From contig NZ_CP012996.1 in the NCBI RefSeq assembly GCF_001412655.1, forward strand, positions 3,348,001-3,412,000: a stretch of DNA of 64,000 bases, read 5' to 3'. Below the pieces are notes generated by a model, which saw nothing but the letters and a program-made list of their open reading frames with translations, ran no database searches and was not told the origin of the DNA. This document shows positions 1 through 9,144 of this stretch, in pieces; position 1 is the first letter of the stretch; each line of letters begins with the position of its first letter. Origin of the DNA: Pedobacter sp. PACM 27299. Lineage in GTDB: Bacteria > Bacteroidota > Bacteroidia > Sphingobacteriales > Sphingobacteriaceae. Position numbers and translations under genes: made by a program.

Positions 1-213
1 GGAAATATCCTTTTTTACCTGAAAGCACACCGGGCAATGGCCGAAAACCCATCTACAGTATTTGCGGCAATGAACATTGGGGTTATTATTCTAGGTACGC
101 TGGTTGGCATATTCCTATTTAAAGAAAAGCTGAACAAGCTAAATTATGTAGGACTGGCGTTGGCTTTAATCGCGATCATCTTCATTACCTTATCACAGTT
201 TCATGCTATTTGA
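1..213 (+). CDS. EamA/DMT-family transporter, C-terminal end (partial)
   Basis: This is the last 70 residues of an inner-membrane protein whose start lies before the window. The reading frame is open from base 1 and ends in TGA at 211-213. It shows two hydrophobic segments, one rich in Ile/Gly/Val and one rich in Leu/Ala/Ile, separated by a charged loop (FKEKLNKLNYVG). That loop-plus-helix pattern is typical of the last helices of EamA/drug-metabolite transporters, which export or import small metabolites. The substrate cannot be told. Its last 11 bases overlap the next gene, which suggests translational coupling. Confidence 0.7.
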   Translation, partial: GNILFYLKAHRAMAENPSTVFAAMNIGVIILGTLVGIFLFKEKLNKLNYVGLALALIAIIFITLSQFHAI

Positions 214-817
214 CGATACTTATAAAACCATAACTGCTCCTGCTGAAGGGCTATTTAAAGACCGTGGCAGTAAATTTATTGCCTTTGCTTATCCAATCAG
301 GTCTGAAGAAGAAGTAAAACCGATATTGGCGCAATTGCGTTCAGAACATGGAAAAGCAAGACATTTTTGCTGGGCGTTGCGCTTAAGTCCTGATCGTGCC
401 GTTTTCAGAATCCAGGATGATGGAGAACCATCTGGAACTGCAGGAAGACCCATCCTGAACGCGCTGCTTTCTGCCGATATCACCAATATTCTGATCGTGG
501 TAGTACGTTATTTCGGAGGAACATTATTGGGCGTCCCAGGCTTAATCAATGCCTATAAATCAGCAGCAATTGAAGCGATTCAGGCCGCAGAAATCGTAGA
601 GAAAACGGTAAACGATGTTTATGAGCTGACTTTCGATTACCTAAGTATGAACGATGTGATGCGCTTATTTAAAGAGGAACAGCTGCAAATTCTTTCGCAG
701 GAGTTCGATAATTCCTGCAGCATTAAATTTGAAGTCAGAAAGGCACAGCTCAATCAGGTTTTAGGAAAAATCGAAAAGATTGATGGGGTAAAGCTCAGCT
801 ACCTCCATACCGTTTAA
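203..817 (+). CDS. yigZ: YigZ/IMPACT family protein (UPF0029)
   Basis: A 204-residue cytosolic protein of the YigZ/IMPACT family. The N-terminal UPF0029 domain spans about residues 15-125 and carries the family signatures RHFCWALRL (53-61), DDGEPSGTAG (72-81) and VRYFGG (101-106). A C-terminal ferredoxin-like DUF1949 domain follows at about 135-200. The length is normal for bacterial YigZ. Family members bind nucleic acid and are linked to translation control, but the bacterial role is not settled. The start codon lies inside the end of the upstream transporter gene, so the two are probably co-transcribed. Confidence 0.9.
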   Translation: MLFDDTYKTITAPAEGLFKDRGSKFIAFAYPIRSEEEVKPILAQLRSEHGKARHFCWALRLSPDRAVFRIQDDGEPSGTAGRPILNALLSADITNILIVVVRYFGGTLLGVPGLINAYKSAAIEAIQAAEIVEKTVNDVYELTFDYLSMNDVMRLFKEEQLQILSQEFDNSCSIKFEVRKAQLNQVLGKIEKIDGVKLSYLHTV

Positions 818-891
818 TCTGTGTGATTTTAATTGCGACCAGATGGCTTGCCTATCTATACTTCGGTGTAATTGGTTTTTAAATAACTGAA

Positions 892-1851
892 TTAAAGACT
901 ATTTAAATCCAGTTCCATTTGAATATTACAGCGTTCATAAGGCGTAGACCTGCCTACTACTTTCTTGAACCCTAATTTCTGATAAAGATTGATTGCTGGT
1001 TTTAAGGAAGTATTGCTTTCCAGGTAAATTTTGGAAGCACCTAGTTCCTTGGCAGCATTAACGATAGCCTGTCCAAGCAACCAGCCAATACTTTTTCCCT
1101 GAATCTTCGGTGAAACCGCCATTTTTGCCAACTCATAATCGTAATCCGGATCATTCATCTTGATCAATGCGCATACCCCTACCGGTTCATCCTGATATAG
1201 TGCCACAAATATCTTCCCGCTTTTATCCAAAATATAAGCTTTTGGATCATCTAAAGCCTTATAATCTGCTGCTTCCATTTTGAAGTAGGTGGAAATCCAT
1301 TCTTCATTCAAAGCCCTAAATGCGGACTGATATTTATCCTCATAAGGCACAATCTGCACGTCCTTACTTTCTCTTCTTTTTTTCTGCTCCTGCACCCTTC
1401 TACACAAAGATTTTTGATCGAGAAGGAACTCCCATTCTTCAATGGCTTCCCAAAGATTGTGTCTTGCTTCCAAAATTACACTGTCTATCGCAGCGTCTAC
1501 ATCCGCACATTGCACTTTAAGCTCCTTCGCAAATTCAATTCCTTTAGGAGTTAATTCCACTAAATTTCGTCGTTTATCAACGCATTCGCGGTTTTCCTGA
1601 ACCAATCCCGCCAGTGTCATTTCCTGAATGATCTTGCTTACTGAAGGCTGAGAATGGCCTATCTCCCCAGCGATTTCTGTGATGGTCTTTTCTCCATCTT
1701 CTGCAAGCACAAAAAATGCAGGGAACCATTTTGGGGCAAACTCCATCTGGTATAACTCATATATTCGGGCAGCGTCATCAGTCACCTTGGAGGTCAGTAA
1801 CCTCAACCTGCTTCCCAAAGCCATTTTCCCTGTTTTCTTGAATAATTCCAT
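892..1851 (-). CDS. MarR-type regulator fused to GNAT N-acetyltransferase
   Basis: A 319-residue fusion. The first ~150 residues are a MarR winged helix (ITEIAGEIGHSQPSVSKII recognition region, then DKRRNLVELTPKG wing). The last ~150 are a GNAT fold with the acetyl-CoA loop region (MAVSPKIQGKSIGWLLGQ) and the C-terminal NLYQKLGFKKV motif. Such fusions are known as a family, but substrate and ligand are unknown. I chose the ATG at 1851; a TTG at 1863 would add four residues. The ATG lies about 24 nt behind the start point predicted from a strong promoter with an overlapping palindrome, suggesting autoregulation. It converges with yigZ. Confidence 0.88.
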   Translation of the reverse strand: MELFKKTGKMALGSRLRLLTSKVTDDAARIYELYQMEFAPKWFPAFFVLAEDGEKTITEIAGEIGHSQPSVSKIIQEMTLAGLVQENRECVDKRRNLVELTPKGIEFAKELKVQCADVDAAIDSVILEARHNLWEAIEEWEFLLDQKSLCRRVQEQKKRRESKDVQIVPYEDKYQSAFRALNEEWISTYFKMEAADYKALDDPKAYILDKSGKIFVALYQDEPVGVCALIKMNDPDYDYELAKMAVSPKIQGKSIGWLLGQAIVNAAKELGASKIYLESNTSLKPAINLYQKLGFKKVVGRSTPYERCNIQMELDLNSL

Positions 1852-1866
1852 AGATATAATCAATTA

Positions 1867-1910
1867 CATAACTAGTTATGCAAATATAACTAACATCTGA
1901 TATTTTCCAA
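1867..1910 (-). promoter_or_regulatory. Bacteroidota-type promoter with palindromic operator for the MarR-GNAT gene
   Basis: Read on the minus strand, TTG (1908-1910) lies 19 bases before TATATTTG (1881-1888), matching the -33 TTG / -7 TAnnTTTG promoter of Bacteroidota. Directly after it is a perfect 14-bp palindrome, CATAACTAGTTATG (1867-1880), which covers the expected transcription start. A bound MarR dimer there would block initiation. The motifs are seen; the autoregulation is inferred. Confidence 0.7.
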
Positions 1911-1933
1911 AAATAAAAGAAATAAAACGTTCA

Positions 1934-3178
1934 TTAGGGATCCATCGGTTCATCAAAATCCAGCTGTAAAGACATAACATTGGGATAAAATTCAACTGCA
2001 AAATCTGATAAACGTTTGCCAAGTTTATAAGGTTCATAGCCTAATTCCTGCACGCATCTGCCCAATAAAGCACCACTGATGTACATACTCTGGGATTTAG
2101 CGGTCACTGTCAGCGCCACTTTATCCGTCGGCATGCCATACCTATAGATGATCCTGGCAGCATTGCGCATATTGGTGGTAGTATGTCGGGCGTGAGGCTC
2201 CATAATGATCGCATTTTCGGGAATTTGCAAGGTTCTCATTAAGTATTTTTTCATCTCATCAGCCTCGCTATATTTCGTTTTAAAGGGATGCACTCTCCCA
2301 CCAGAAACCATAATAAATGGCGCCAGTCCTTTATGAAATTCTACTGCTGCGAGTCGGCAACGCAGCATTCCTCCAGCGCTTAATGCCACATCACGTTCTT
2401 CAGGTCCTTCGCCGGGAACCAAAATTAAACTGTATGGATAGTCAGCAAAGTTTGTTTTTGCTATCGCCTCCATACTTGCTCTATTTACGGTACTGCGCAT
2501 AGGCTCAAAATCTCCGGCTTCATCACGCTCATTAATGTCCAGTGCAATCCCTGCAAAAGTAATAGAGGGCTCAAAAAACATGGAGTTACGAGGGCCAGAA
2601 CTCAGTATCGCATTCATGCGCAGCAGTTCAGGGTAGCTTTTATCTTTCAGGTTAAAACTTATAGAATCTATCTTTGGGTAGTTTGGTTTTGCCCCCTCTA
2701 CATATACACCTATCGTAAAATTAACAGCTTTCGCATCCTGTTCCCAAGCTTTAACCAGTAATTCTACCGGCTTTAGGTTCCCATATTTCAGGTAGCAGCC
2801 AGAAGGGATAAGTTCATTTTCTACCAATTTATTTAAGGCATTATCCTTTTTAAAGAGCAGGCTTAATCGCTTGCCTGCCTCCACAATTTCCAGCTCAGTA
2901 AACTTAAAAGTCTTGCTGAGACAAGTGATGTCATTGTCGCAAGTCTGAACAGCCTCGGCTATTTTCTGAGTTTTATTTTTAAACAAAGTACTGAGGCCAG
3001 GATCCTCCTGAATCAATTTCCTGACTGCTGAATCTCGCTGTAATAGTGTCAGCAGGTAATAATTCTTATACAAGACAGGGTTTAATCCTTCCGGGAAGGT
3101 GTATTTAGGGCTTTGTGCAAGGACATTTAAGCTGCACAGTCCTCCAAAGAGCAAAAAGAAAAAGAATCTCATTTTCAT
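1934..3178 (-). CDS. Secreted YdcF/DUF218-type protein
   Basis: A 414-residue protein with an N-terminal signal peptide (hydrophobic FFFFLLFGG stretch, cleavage likely after LNVLAQ, about residue 22). The C-terminal ~150 residues are a DUF218/YdcF/SanA-like domain: VSGGR near residue 300, then EADEMKKYL and the HARHTTTNMRNA motif. DUF218 proteins are Rossmann-like and linked to envelope functions; the reaction is unknown. The N-terminal ~230 residues match nothing I recognise. It follows the SusD gene on the same strand but is separated from it by a large terminator-like hairpin (3203-3278), so it may be expressed by read-through or from its own promoter. Confidence 0.75.
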   Translation of the reverse strand: MKMRFFFFLLFGGLCSLNVLAQSPKYTFPEGLNPVLYKNYYLLTLLQRDSAVRKLIQEDPGLSTLFKNKTQKIAEAVQTCDNDITCLSKTFKFTELEIVEAGKRLSLLFKKDNALNKLVENELIPSGCYLKYGNLKPVELLVKAWEQDAKAVNFTIGVYVEGAKPNYPKIDSISFNLKDKSYPELLRMNAILSSGPRNSMFFEPSITFAGIALDINERDEAGDFEPMRSTVNRASMEAIAKTNFADYPYSLILVPGEGPEERDVALSAGGMLRCRLAAVEFHKGLAPFIMVSGGRVHPFKTKYSEADEMKKYLMRTLQIPENAIIMEPHARHTTTNMRNAARIIYRYGMPTDKVALTVTAKSQSMYISGALLGRCVQELGYEPYKLGKRLSDFAVEFYPNVMSLQLDFDEPMDP

Positions 3179-3196
3179 ATCCTATCGATGTTTAAA

Positions 3197-3278
3197 ATAA
3201 AAACCCGGTAGCCTGAACTTAGATTGTTTCCCATAATTTAGATAATTCTGGAGGCAATCTAGGTTTAAACTACCGGGT
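3197..3278 (-). terminator. Large hairpin terminator after susD-like gene
   Basis: Perfect arms ACCCGGTAG (3203-3211) and CTACCGGGT (3270-3278) enclose a second, wobble-containing stem (around 3214-3226 with 3254-3266). On the minus strand the base is followed by TTTTTATTTT. It sits between the SusD stop and the start of the DUF218 gene, so it is a likely terminator or attenuator of the SusCD transcript. Confidence 0.75.
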
Positions 3279-3295
3279 CAAGTTAATAAAGCAAA

Positions 3296-4660
3296 TTAGT
3301 TATAGCCATCATTTTGATAGCCGCCTTTATTATTAATGTTGTCAATCTCTACTTGAGGCACTGGATACAGGCTTCTAAATGCCGGAATTCCTGGGAAAAT
3401 AGCTGCCATTTGATTGGTTCTCACAATATCAAACCAACGATCAGCTTCTAAGGCCAGTTCCAACCTTCTTTCTAAATATACTGCTGTTCTAAATTCTGCC
3501 TGTGAAGTTAACAATACCGCTGTTTTCAAAGATGCATTTGCATTTTTGCGAACTACATTCAGCGCTTTAAACGCTTCCGTATTTCCGTAAGCGGTTTCAT
3601 TAAGTGCTTCTGCATACATCAACAGTACATCCGTAGTACGCAGTACCGGGAAATCACCGCTGGTTTCATTGTTCAGCTGGGGCGAATTGAACTTGCCTGG
3701 TCTGCCGCCAGTTCCTGTGATCGCCACTAATGGCCTGCGGTTATCCCCGCTTTCAAAAAGTGACTGGGGAATATTGATGATGTTCGTATTGTTGTTGTTT
3801 CTATAACGATTGTCCTGGTGAACAAACTCTTTTACCCCACCCAATAGATACTGGACCGCAAATATAATGTCCTTACTTGTTTTCAGGTTATTAGGGAAAG
3901 TTCTGTTCTGTGGCACGGTATCCAATAGGTTTCTATCATAAATAGCGGTCACCACAGGTTGTAATGTGCTCGCTACCAAGTCAAATTTCTTTTGATAAAG
4001 GTACACCTTACCTAATAAACTGGTCGCTGCAAAGCTGGTTGCCTTACCACGCTGCCCATCTGGCCAAGAGGCAGGTAATTTAGTGCCTGCATCTTTTAAA
4101 TCGTCAATGATCTGCTGATACACCTGTTCTGATGCAGCCCGTGTATTTTGCCTGGCTTCAGCTGTTGTTTGAACGGTAAGTACCAATGGGACCTTGCCCC
4201 AAATCCGCGTCAAATTAAAATAACTCAGGGCCCTGATAAATTTCGCCTGACCGATGATCTGCCCCTTAATCGTTTCATTCATGGTAATTGCAGGTGCACG
4301 ATCCAGAATAATATTACATCTGTAGATCGCCTTGTAATGGCCCATCCAAGTGGCAGAAAGAATACTATTGGCAGAAGTTTCAGCAAATACTTCAATTTGG
4401 TTACGTACCCCGGCTCCTGATCCAGGATCATTATCAATCAGGTTGTCCCCACGAAGTTCGCCCAGTGTCAATAAATTGTTTCCATAAAGACTATCGCTTT
4501 GCAGCGCGTCATAGCAGGTTACAAGACCGCCTTGTAATCCCTTTTCATCCAAATAAAAAGTTTTTTCGGTATAAGAATCCAATGGTTTCAAGTCTAAGAA
4601 TTTCTTGCAAGAAGTGGCTGTGATCATCAGACCACAAAGGAGTATGATATATTTTTTCAT
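3296..4660 (-). CDS. SusD/RagB-type outer-membrane nutrient-binding lipoprotein
   Basis: A 454-residue surface lipoprotein. The signal peptide ends in ATSC with the lipidated Cys at residue 18, followed by KKFLDLKPLDSY, a standard SusD N-terminus. The C-terminal RagB/SusD block is visible (LLMYAEALNE, then LERRLELALEADRWFDIVR, and YPVPQVEIDNN-like ending). It would cap the SusC channel and capture ligand outside the cell. It lies 10 bp downstream of the SusC gene in the same operon. No glycoside hydrolase accompanies the pair, so the substrate cannot be inferred. Confidence 0.95.
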   Translation of the reverse strand: MKKYIILLCGLMITATSCKKFLDLKPLDSYTEKTFYLDEKGLQGGLVTCYDALQSDSLYGNNLLTLGELRGDNLIDNDPGSGAGVRNQIEVFAETSANSILSATWMGHYKAIYRCNIILDRAPAITMNETIKGQIIGQAKFIRALSYFNLTRIWGKVPLVLTVQTTAEARQNTRAASEQVYQQIIDDLKDAGTKLPASWPDGQRGKATSFAATSLLGKVYLYQKKFDLVASTLQPVVTAIYDRNLLDTVPQNRTFPNNLKTSKDIIFAVQYLLGGVKEFVHQDNRYRNNNNTNIINIPQSLFESGDNRRPLVAITGTGGRPGKFNSPQLNNETSGDFPVLRTTDVLLMYAEALNETAYGNTEAFKALNVVRKNANASLKTAVLLTSQAEFRTAVYLERRLELALEADRWFDIVRTNQMAAIFPGIPAFRSLYPVPQVEIDNINNKGGYQNDGYN

Positions 4661-4670
4661 CTTTCTATGA

Positions 4671-7600
4671 TTATAAAGTGATGTTAATGCCTATTGATGT
4701 TGTTTTTGCAGTTGGATAAACCCCATAATCCTCGCCATTTGTGGTGGCATCGCTGCGGTTGGTTACCTCTGGATTGTAACCCGTGTATTTGGTGAAAGTG
4801 AATGGGTTCTGCATGGCTACATATATCCTAACCTTATTTAAAGTCAGTTTCTTCGCCAGGCTTTCCGGTAAAGTATAACCTAAAGCAATATTACGGATAC
4901 GTAAGTAAGATCCGTTTTCAATATGCCAGGTAGAAGTAGTTCCATTGCTTCCTTTCGCAGCGCGATTTGCCCTTACATCCTGACCACTTCCTGGGTCACT
5001 TTCTGACTTCCAACGATCTAAAGAACTGATCATATTGTTCATATTTCCCTCTTTATTGGCAAAATATCTACGAGAAAGATTTAGGATCTGATTGCCATAA
5101 ACACCTTGCATGGCTACACCTAAATCTATTCCTTTGTATTCAAATGAAGTCGCAAATCCGTAGGTGAATTTAGGCAGGTAATTTCCAACAATCTCCCTGT
5201 CTTTGGTGAGGTCAATCACTCCGTCGCCATCTACATCTTTAAACTTAAAATCACCAGGTTTAGAAGTATTCACATCATAATTTCCCTGAGTATCCAGGTA
5301 ATGAGGATAAGCATTTACCTCTGCCTGATTTTTAAACACACCTAAAACTACCGGCAAATAATAAGAACCAATAGGCTCACCTACTCTAGTGATAAAATAA
5401 GCATTGGCAACTGAACCAGTTTTGATAATGTCTGCATTTCCAGGACCCAGCTCCACTACCTTGTTGATGTTTTTGGAGAAGTTCCCACTTGCAGTCCATT
5501 TGACCGCCCCAAATTGCTGCTGCGTGCCTAAATTGATGTCAATCCCTTTATTGTTCACTTTACCAATGTTTTTCAGTTCTGTAGCAAAACCGGTTGAAAT
5601 AGGCACTGGTACATCCAATAACAGGTTATTCGTATTACTATTGTATACATCTACTGATAAAGTCAGCTGATTGTTGAAAAATGCAGCGTCGAAACCTACG
5701 TTTAATTGTGCTGTCTTTTCCCATTGTAAGTCGTCATTAGGCTTTGCAATTGGTGCAGCCCCATTAATTACGCCTGGAGTGGAACCACCAAAGACATAAC
5801 CAAAATTATTCATTGAGCCTTGAGCCGCATAATTAGGAATATTGAAGTTACCAGTTAGTCCATAACTCGCCCTTAATTTCAGGTCAGAAATAGTTTCCGA
5901 GTTTTTCAGGAAATCTTCTTCAGATAACCTCCATCCCAGGGAGGCAGAAGGGAAATATCCCCATTTGTTGTTCTTTCCGAATTTCGAAGAACCATCGGCT
6001 CTGATCGATCCAGTAAATAAATACTTTCCTTTATAGCCATATTGCAACCTCGCAATACCTGAAGCCAATGCCCATTGTGTTCTGGTTGCTGTACCATTAG
6101 TGACCAGACCAGCTTTGATAAACTCTACCTGATCGCTGATGAACCCTTTGGAAGCAAATGCGTAATTACCGCTTAAATCGTCTTTTTGAGTAGACCAGCC
6201 AACTAAAGCATTGATGTTATGGTCCCCTATCGTTTTTGCATAATTCAAGGTTTGCTCTAACAGCCAATTGGTTTCTTTTATCGTACGTGAAGAGCCTGTA
6301 GCCTCCGAAATTGGGTTTCCAGCGGTGTTAGACTGTGGAAATGTAGAAGGTCTAAAGGTATCTTCAGAACTGTTAAATAAATCCACACCCAGCTGCACTC
6401 TATATTTTAAATCTTTTGACAATTCTGCTTCTAAAAAGGCACTTCCAGTCATCCTGGTAGTGGCTACATCGTCTTTTTGAAGCATCGCTAAAGCCACAGG
6501 ATTCCAGGCTTGTGTGCCCCCATTTCCATCTGCAGTTCTGTTGTCAGGTAAGGTAGTTTTTGTACCTGCACTCCATGAATTTTGGTCAAAATTATAACTG
6601 CCATCGGGGTTATACACCGAGAAAATTGGCGCATAATGCAAGGCTGAGGCTACAATACCACCTCCATTAGCATTGTAAGCACCATTGGCATTTACTCTCT
6701 TTTCATTGGTGACCGAAGGACTAAAGTTAATGCCATATTTGACCACTCCTTTTTTACCTTCCAGGTTTACCCTACCGCTATAACGCTTGAAACCGCTATT
6801 CAAAATAATCCCGTCCTGATCAAAATATTCCAGGGAACCATAGTATTTCATCGACTCTGAGCCACCCGCTGCCGAAATCGAATGGTCTTGAATTGGTGCT
6901 GTTCTAAAAATCTGATCCTGCCAATCCGTATTTGTTAAACCTTGCTGACCTTGCAAATAAGGTAAAACCTCTAATGGCAACACCGTATTGGTATTGTTTC
7001 CAGTATTAAACAAGCGTAGGCCATTATTATCATTCACACTATAATTAACCAGTGGCTTTCCTGTGGCCAGGTACTTTCTGTTATTGGCTTCCATCACATC
7101 TACATAAGAGTTATTTCTGGATTCCAATACCATTTGAGCATACTGATACGCATCCATCATTTTGATCTTATGCGCCAGAGATTGCCAGCCGGTATAACTG
7201 TTGACATTAATCGTGGTTACCCCATTCTTGCCTTGTTTTGTGGTGATCAAGACCACACCATTAGAACCTCTTGATCCATAAATTGCAGCAGAGGAAGCAT
7301 CTTTTAAAACCTCAATGGAAGCAATATCATTGGTATTTAAAGTGTTGATGTTGTCATTTGAGATCGGTACACCGTCAATCACATACAGCGGATTTGAACC
7401 TGCAGTGATGGTCCCAACCCCTCTTACTTTAATAGAAAGTGCGCCGCCTGGTGCGCCAGAACCTTGTGAAACCTGCACTCCGGCCATCTTTCCAACCATG
7501 GCTTCTGCCGCATTACTAATCGGCTGATTCTCCAGATCTGAAGCTTTGATACTCGCAATAGCGGTGGTCACATCCTTCTTCTTCTGACTGCCATACCCTA

Positions 7601-7964
7601 CTACGACCACATCAGAAAGATTGTTCGAGCTTGGATTTAACTGGATCAGCAGCGTGGCCTGTTCACCAGGTTTCAGTATGTAATTGCTGATGGTTTTAGT
7701 TTCATAACCAATATAAGAGGCGCTGATGTTATAGGGAACATTCGCAGAAAGTCCTTTTATCGAAAACTGACCCTCAGAATTGACCATGATTCCTTTCTTT
7801 TCATTGGTTTTTGTGTTCAGTAAAAGGACGGAAGCGCCGAGTAAGGGCCGCCCGGTTTCATCTTTTACAATCCCGGTAATCTCAGAAGTCTGAGCCCAGG
7901 TCTTTGCCGACACTGACATCATCAGCAGGCAAAAGAACAAGTGTGTAGTAAATTTTTTTAGCAT
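4671..7964 (-). CDS. SusC/RagA-type TonB-dependent outer-membrane transporter
   Basis: A 1097-residue protein in the usual SusC size range. In order: a signal peptide (residues 1-24, ending KTWAQ), a carboxypeptidase-D-like regulatory domain (EITGIVKDETGRPLLGASV, about 28-105), a plug domain (VVVGYGSQKKKDVTTAI, then PLYVIDGVP and IEVLKDASSAAIYGSRG), and a long beta-barrel. It imports a ligand across the outer membrane together with the adjacent SusD protein, powered by TonB. There is no extra N-terminal signalling (STN) domain before the carboxypeptidase-like domain, so signalling to the upstream FecR would need another route or a partner. Confidence 0.96.
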   Translation of the reverse strand: MLKKFTTHLFFCLLMMSVSAKTWAQTSEITGIVKDETGRPLLGASVLLLNTKTNEKKGIMVNSEGQFSIKGLSANVPYNISASYIGYETKTISNYILKPGEQATLLIQLNPSSNNLSDVVVVGYGSQKKKDVTTAIASIKASDLENQPISNAAEAMVGKMAGVQVSQGSGAPGGALSIKVRGVGTITAGSNPLYVIDGVPISNDNINTLNTNDIASIEVLKDASSAAIYGSRGSNGVVLITTKQGKNGVTTINVNSYTGWQSLAHKIKMMDAYQYAQMVLESRNNSYVDVMEANNRKYLATGKPLVNYSVNDNNGLRLFNTGNNTNTVLPLEVLPYLQGQQGLTNTDWQDQIFRTAPIQDHSISAAGGSESMKYYGSLEYFDQDGIILNSGFKRYSGRVNLEGKKGVVKYGINFSPSVTNEKRVNANGAYNANGGGIVASALHYAPIFSVYNPDGSYNFDQNSWSAGTKTTLPDNRTADGNGGTQAWNPVALAMLQKDDVATTRMTGSAFLEAELSKDLKYRVQLGVDLFNSSEDTFRPSTFPQSNTAGNPISEATGSSRTIKETNWLLEQTLNYAKTIGDHNINALVGWSTQKDDLSGNYAFASKGFISDQVEFIKAGLVTNGTATRTQWALASGIARLQYGYKGKYLFTGSIRADGSSKFGKNNKWGYFPSASLGWRLSEEDFLKNSETISDLKLRASYGLTGNFNIPNYAAQGSMNNFGYVFGGSTPGVINGAAPIAKPNDDLQWEKTAQLNVGFDAAFFNNQLTLSVDVYNSNTNNLLLDVPVPISTGFATELKNIGKVNNKGIDINLGTQQQFGAVKWTASGNFSKNINKVVELGPGNADIIKTGSVANAYFITRVGEPIGSYYLPVVLGVFKNQAEVNAYPHYLDTQGNYDVNTSKPGDFKFKDVDGDGVIDLTKDREIVGNYLPKFTYGFATSFEYKGIDLGVAMQGVYGNQILNLSRRYFANKEGNMNNMISSLDRWKSESDPGSGQDVRANRAAKGSNGTTSTWHIENGSYLRIRNIALGYTLPESLAKKLTLNKVRIYVAMQNPFTFTKYTGYNPEVTNRSDATTNGEDYGVYPTAKTTSIGINITL

Positions 7965-8055
7965 AGTCTAATTTGTTTGATTGTTGTTTTTTGGCAAAAA
8001 GATCCCCTTCCCGCCTTTTTTAGCAGGTTAATTTGTTTTAATATGGTCCTTTGAT

Positions 8056-9087
8056 TTACTTTCTGATCAGGAACCCTTCGGCAGTTTTAATTTGGTTAAG
8101 TTTGTTTAGTTCAGCGATTTCTTCCAGTATGGTGTCTATAGATTGTGTAGATTTTATAATTCCTGTAAATGACATTTCCACCAAATCAGCACGGTCGTAT
8201 ATAATTTTAACTTTATAGTGTTTTTCCAATTGATCAAACACATCCACCAGAGAAGCCTGCTGGAAGTTGAGATCCCGACTGCTGTTCTTATCTTTCGCCA
8301 GTAAAGTCTTGTGGTCCGATACGCTGATCCTATTCAGCATACTATTGTAAACCAGCTCTTTTCCAGGAAGCAGCACTTCGCTGAATGCTGAAATATTCAG
8401 AACGGTATCTATATTTTTAACTAAAACCTTTCCCGTATGGAGTTCAACTTTGATGAACTTGCTTTTTTCCAAAGCGGTGATGGTGAATGAGGTACCCAAA
8501 GCCGTGGTGGCAATGCCTTTCGCATACACTACAAAAGGATGGTTTGTATCTTTTGAAATCTCAAAAAAGCTTTTCCCATTTAAGAATACTTCTCTTTTAT
8601 TTTTCACAAAAGGAATCGCGTACCTTAATTCTGCTCCAGGAAATATTTTAACGGTAGAACCATCAGGAAGGATTACCAATTGCTGATGGTCTGTATAATT
8701 GACAACTGATTTCCAATTGATCGGGTTTGTTTTTTCAGGGGTTGACACCTTATTGCTGGCCAGCGTTATTTTTGAATCTCTCTGGCTCCAATTCAAATTG
8801 AAAAGTCCAATTGAAAGTACAGCCAGTAAAATAGCAGCTGCAGAAACTATCTTGATCCATTTTAAGAGATAAACTTTAGCAATGGTCTCTTTTTTTACTG
8901 CGCTAAACATCTCCACACTTTTCAGCTCATCCAGCTGTGCATCATTAGTTTCCTCCCATTCAGTTTGGCTCAATAAATGGTCCGGCAAGTCGTCAATAGC
9001 ATTCAAATAGTTCAGTACCTGAAGTTTTTCCTCCGGGCTGCACTGTCCTTTAAAATATTTATCTAATAATGCTTCAGACACACTCAT
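8056..9087 (-). CDS. FecR-family anti-sigma factor
   Basis: A 343-residue membrane regulator. The N-terminal ~70 residues form the cytosolic sigma-binding part (LLDKYFKGQCSPEEKLQVLNYL). One membrane segment lies at about 73-98, then a periplasmic FecR domain (LPDGSTVKIFPGAELRY, GKSFFEISKDTNHPFVV, ALGTSF) and a C-terminal DUF4974-like secretin/STN-type fold (LVDVFDQLEKHYKVKIIYD). It would hold the neighbouring ECF sigma factor inactive until the transporter signals ligand. It lies between the sigma gene (57 bp upstream) and susC (91 bp downstream). Confidence 0.93.
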   Translation of the reverse strand: MSVSEALLDKYFKGQCSPEEKLQVLNYLNAIDDLPDHLLSQTEWEETNDAQLDELKSVEMFSAVKKETIAKVYLLKWIKIVSAAAILLAVLSIGLFNLNWSQRDSKITLASNKVSTPEKTNPINWKSVVNYTDHQQLVILPDGSTVKIFPGAELRYAIPFVKNKREVFLNGKSFFEISKDTNHPFVVYAKGIATTALGTSFTITALEKSKFIKVELHTGKVLVKNIDTVLNISAFSEVLLPGKELVYNSMLNRISVSDHKTLLAKDKNSSRDLNFQQASLVDVFDQLEKHYKVKIIYDRADLVEMSFTGIIKSTQSIDTILEEIAELNKLNQIKTAEGFLIRK

Positions 9088-9144
9088 ACTACCAATACGA
9101 TTGGATTGGAGGGAAACCCGTAACGAAATAAAAATATATTTAAA

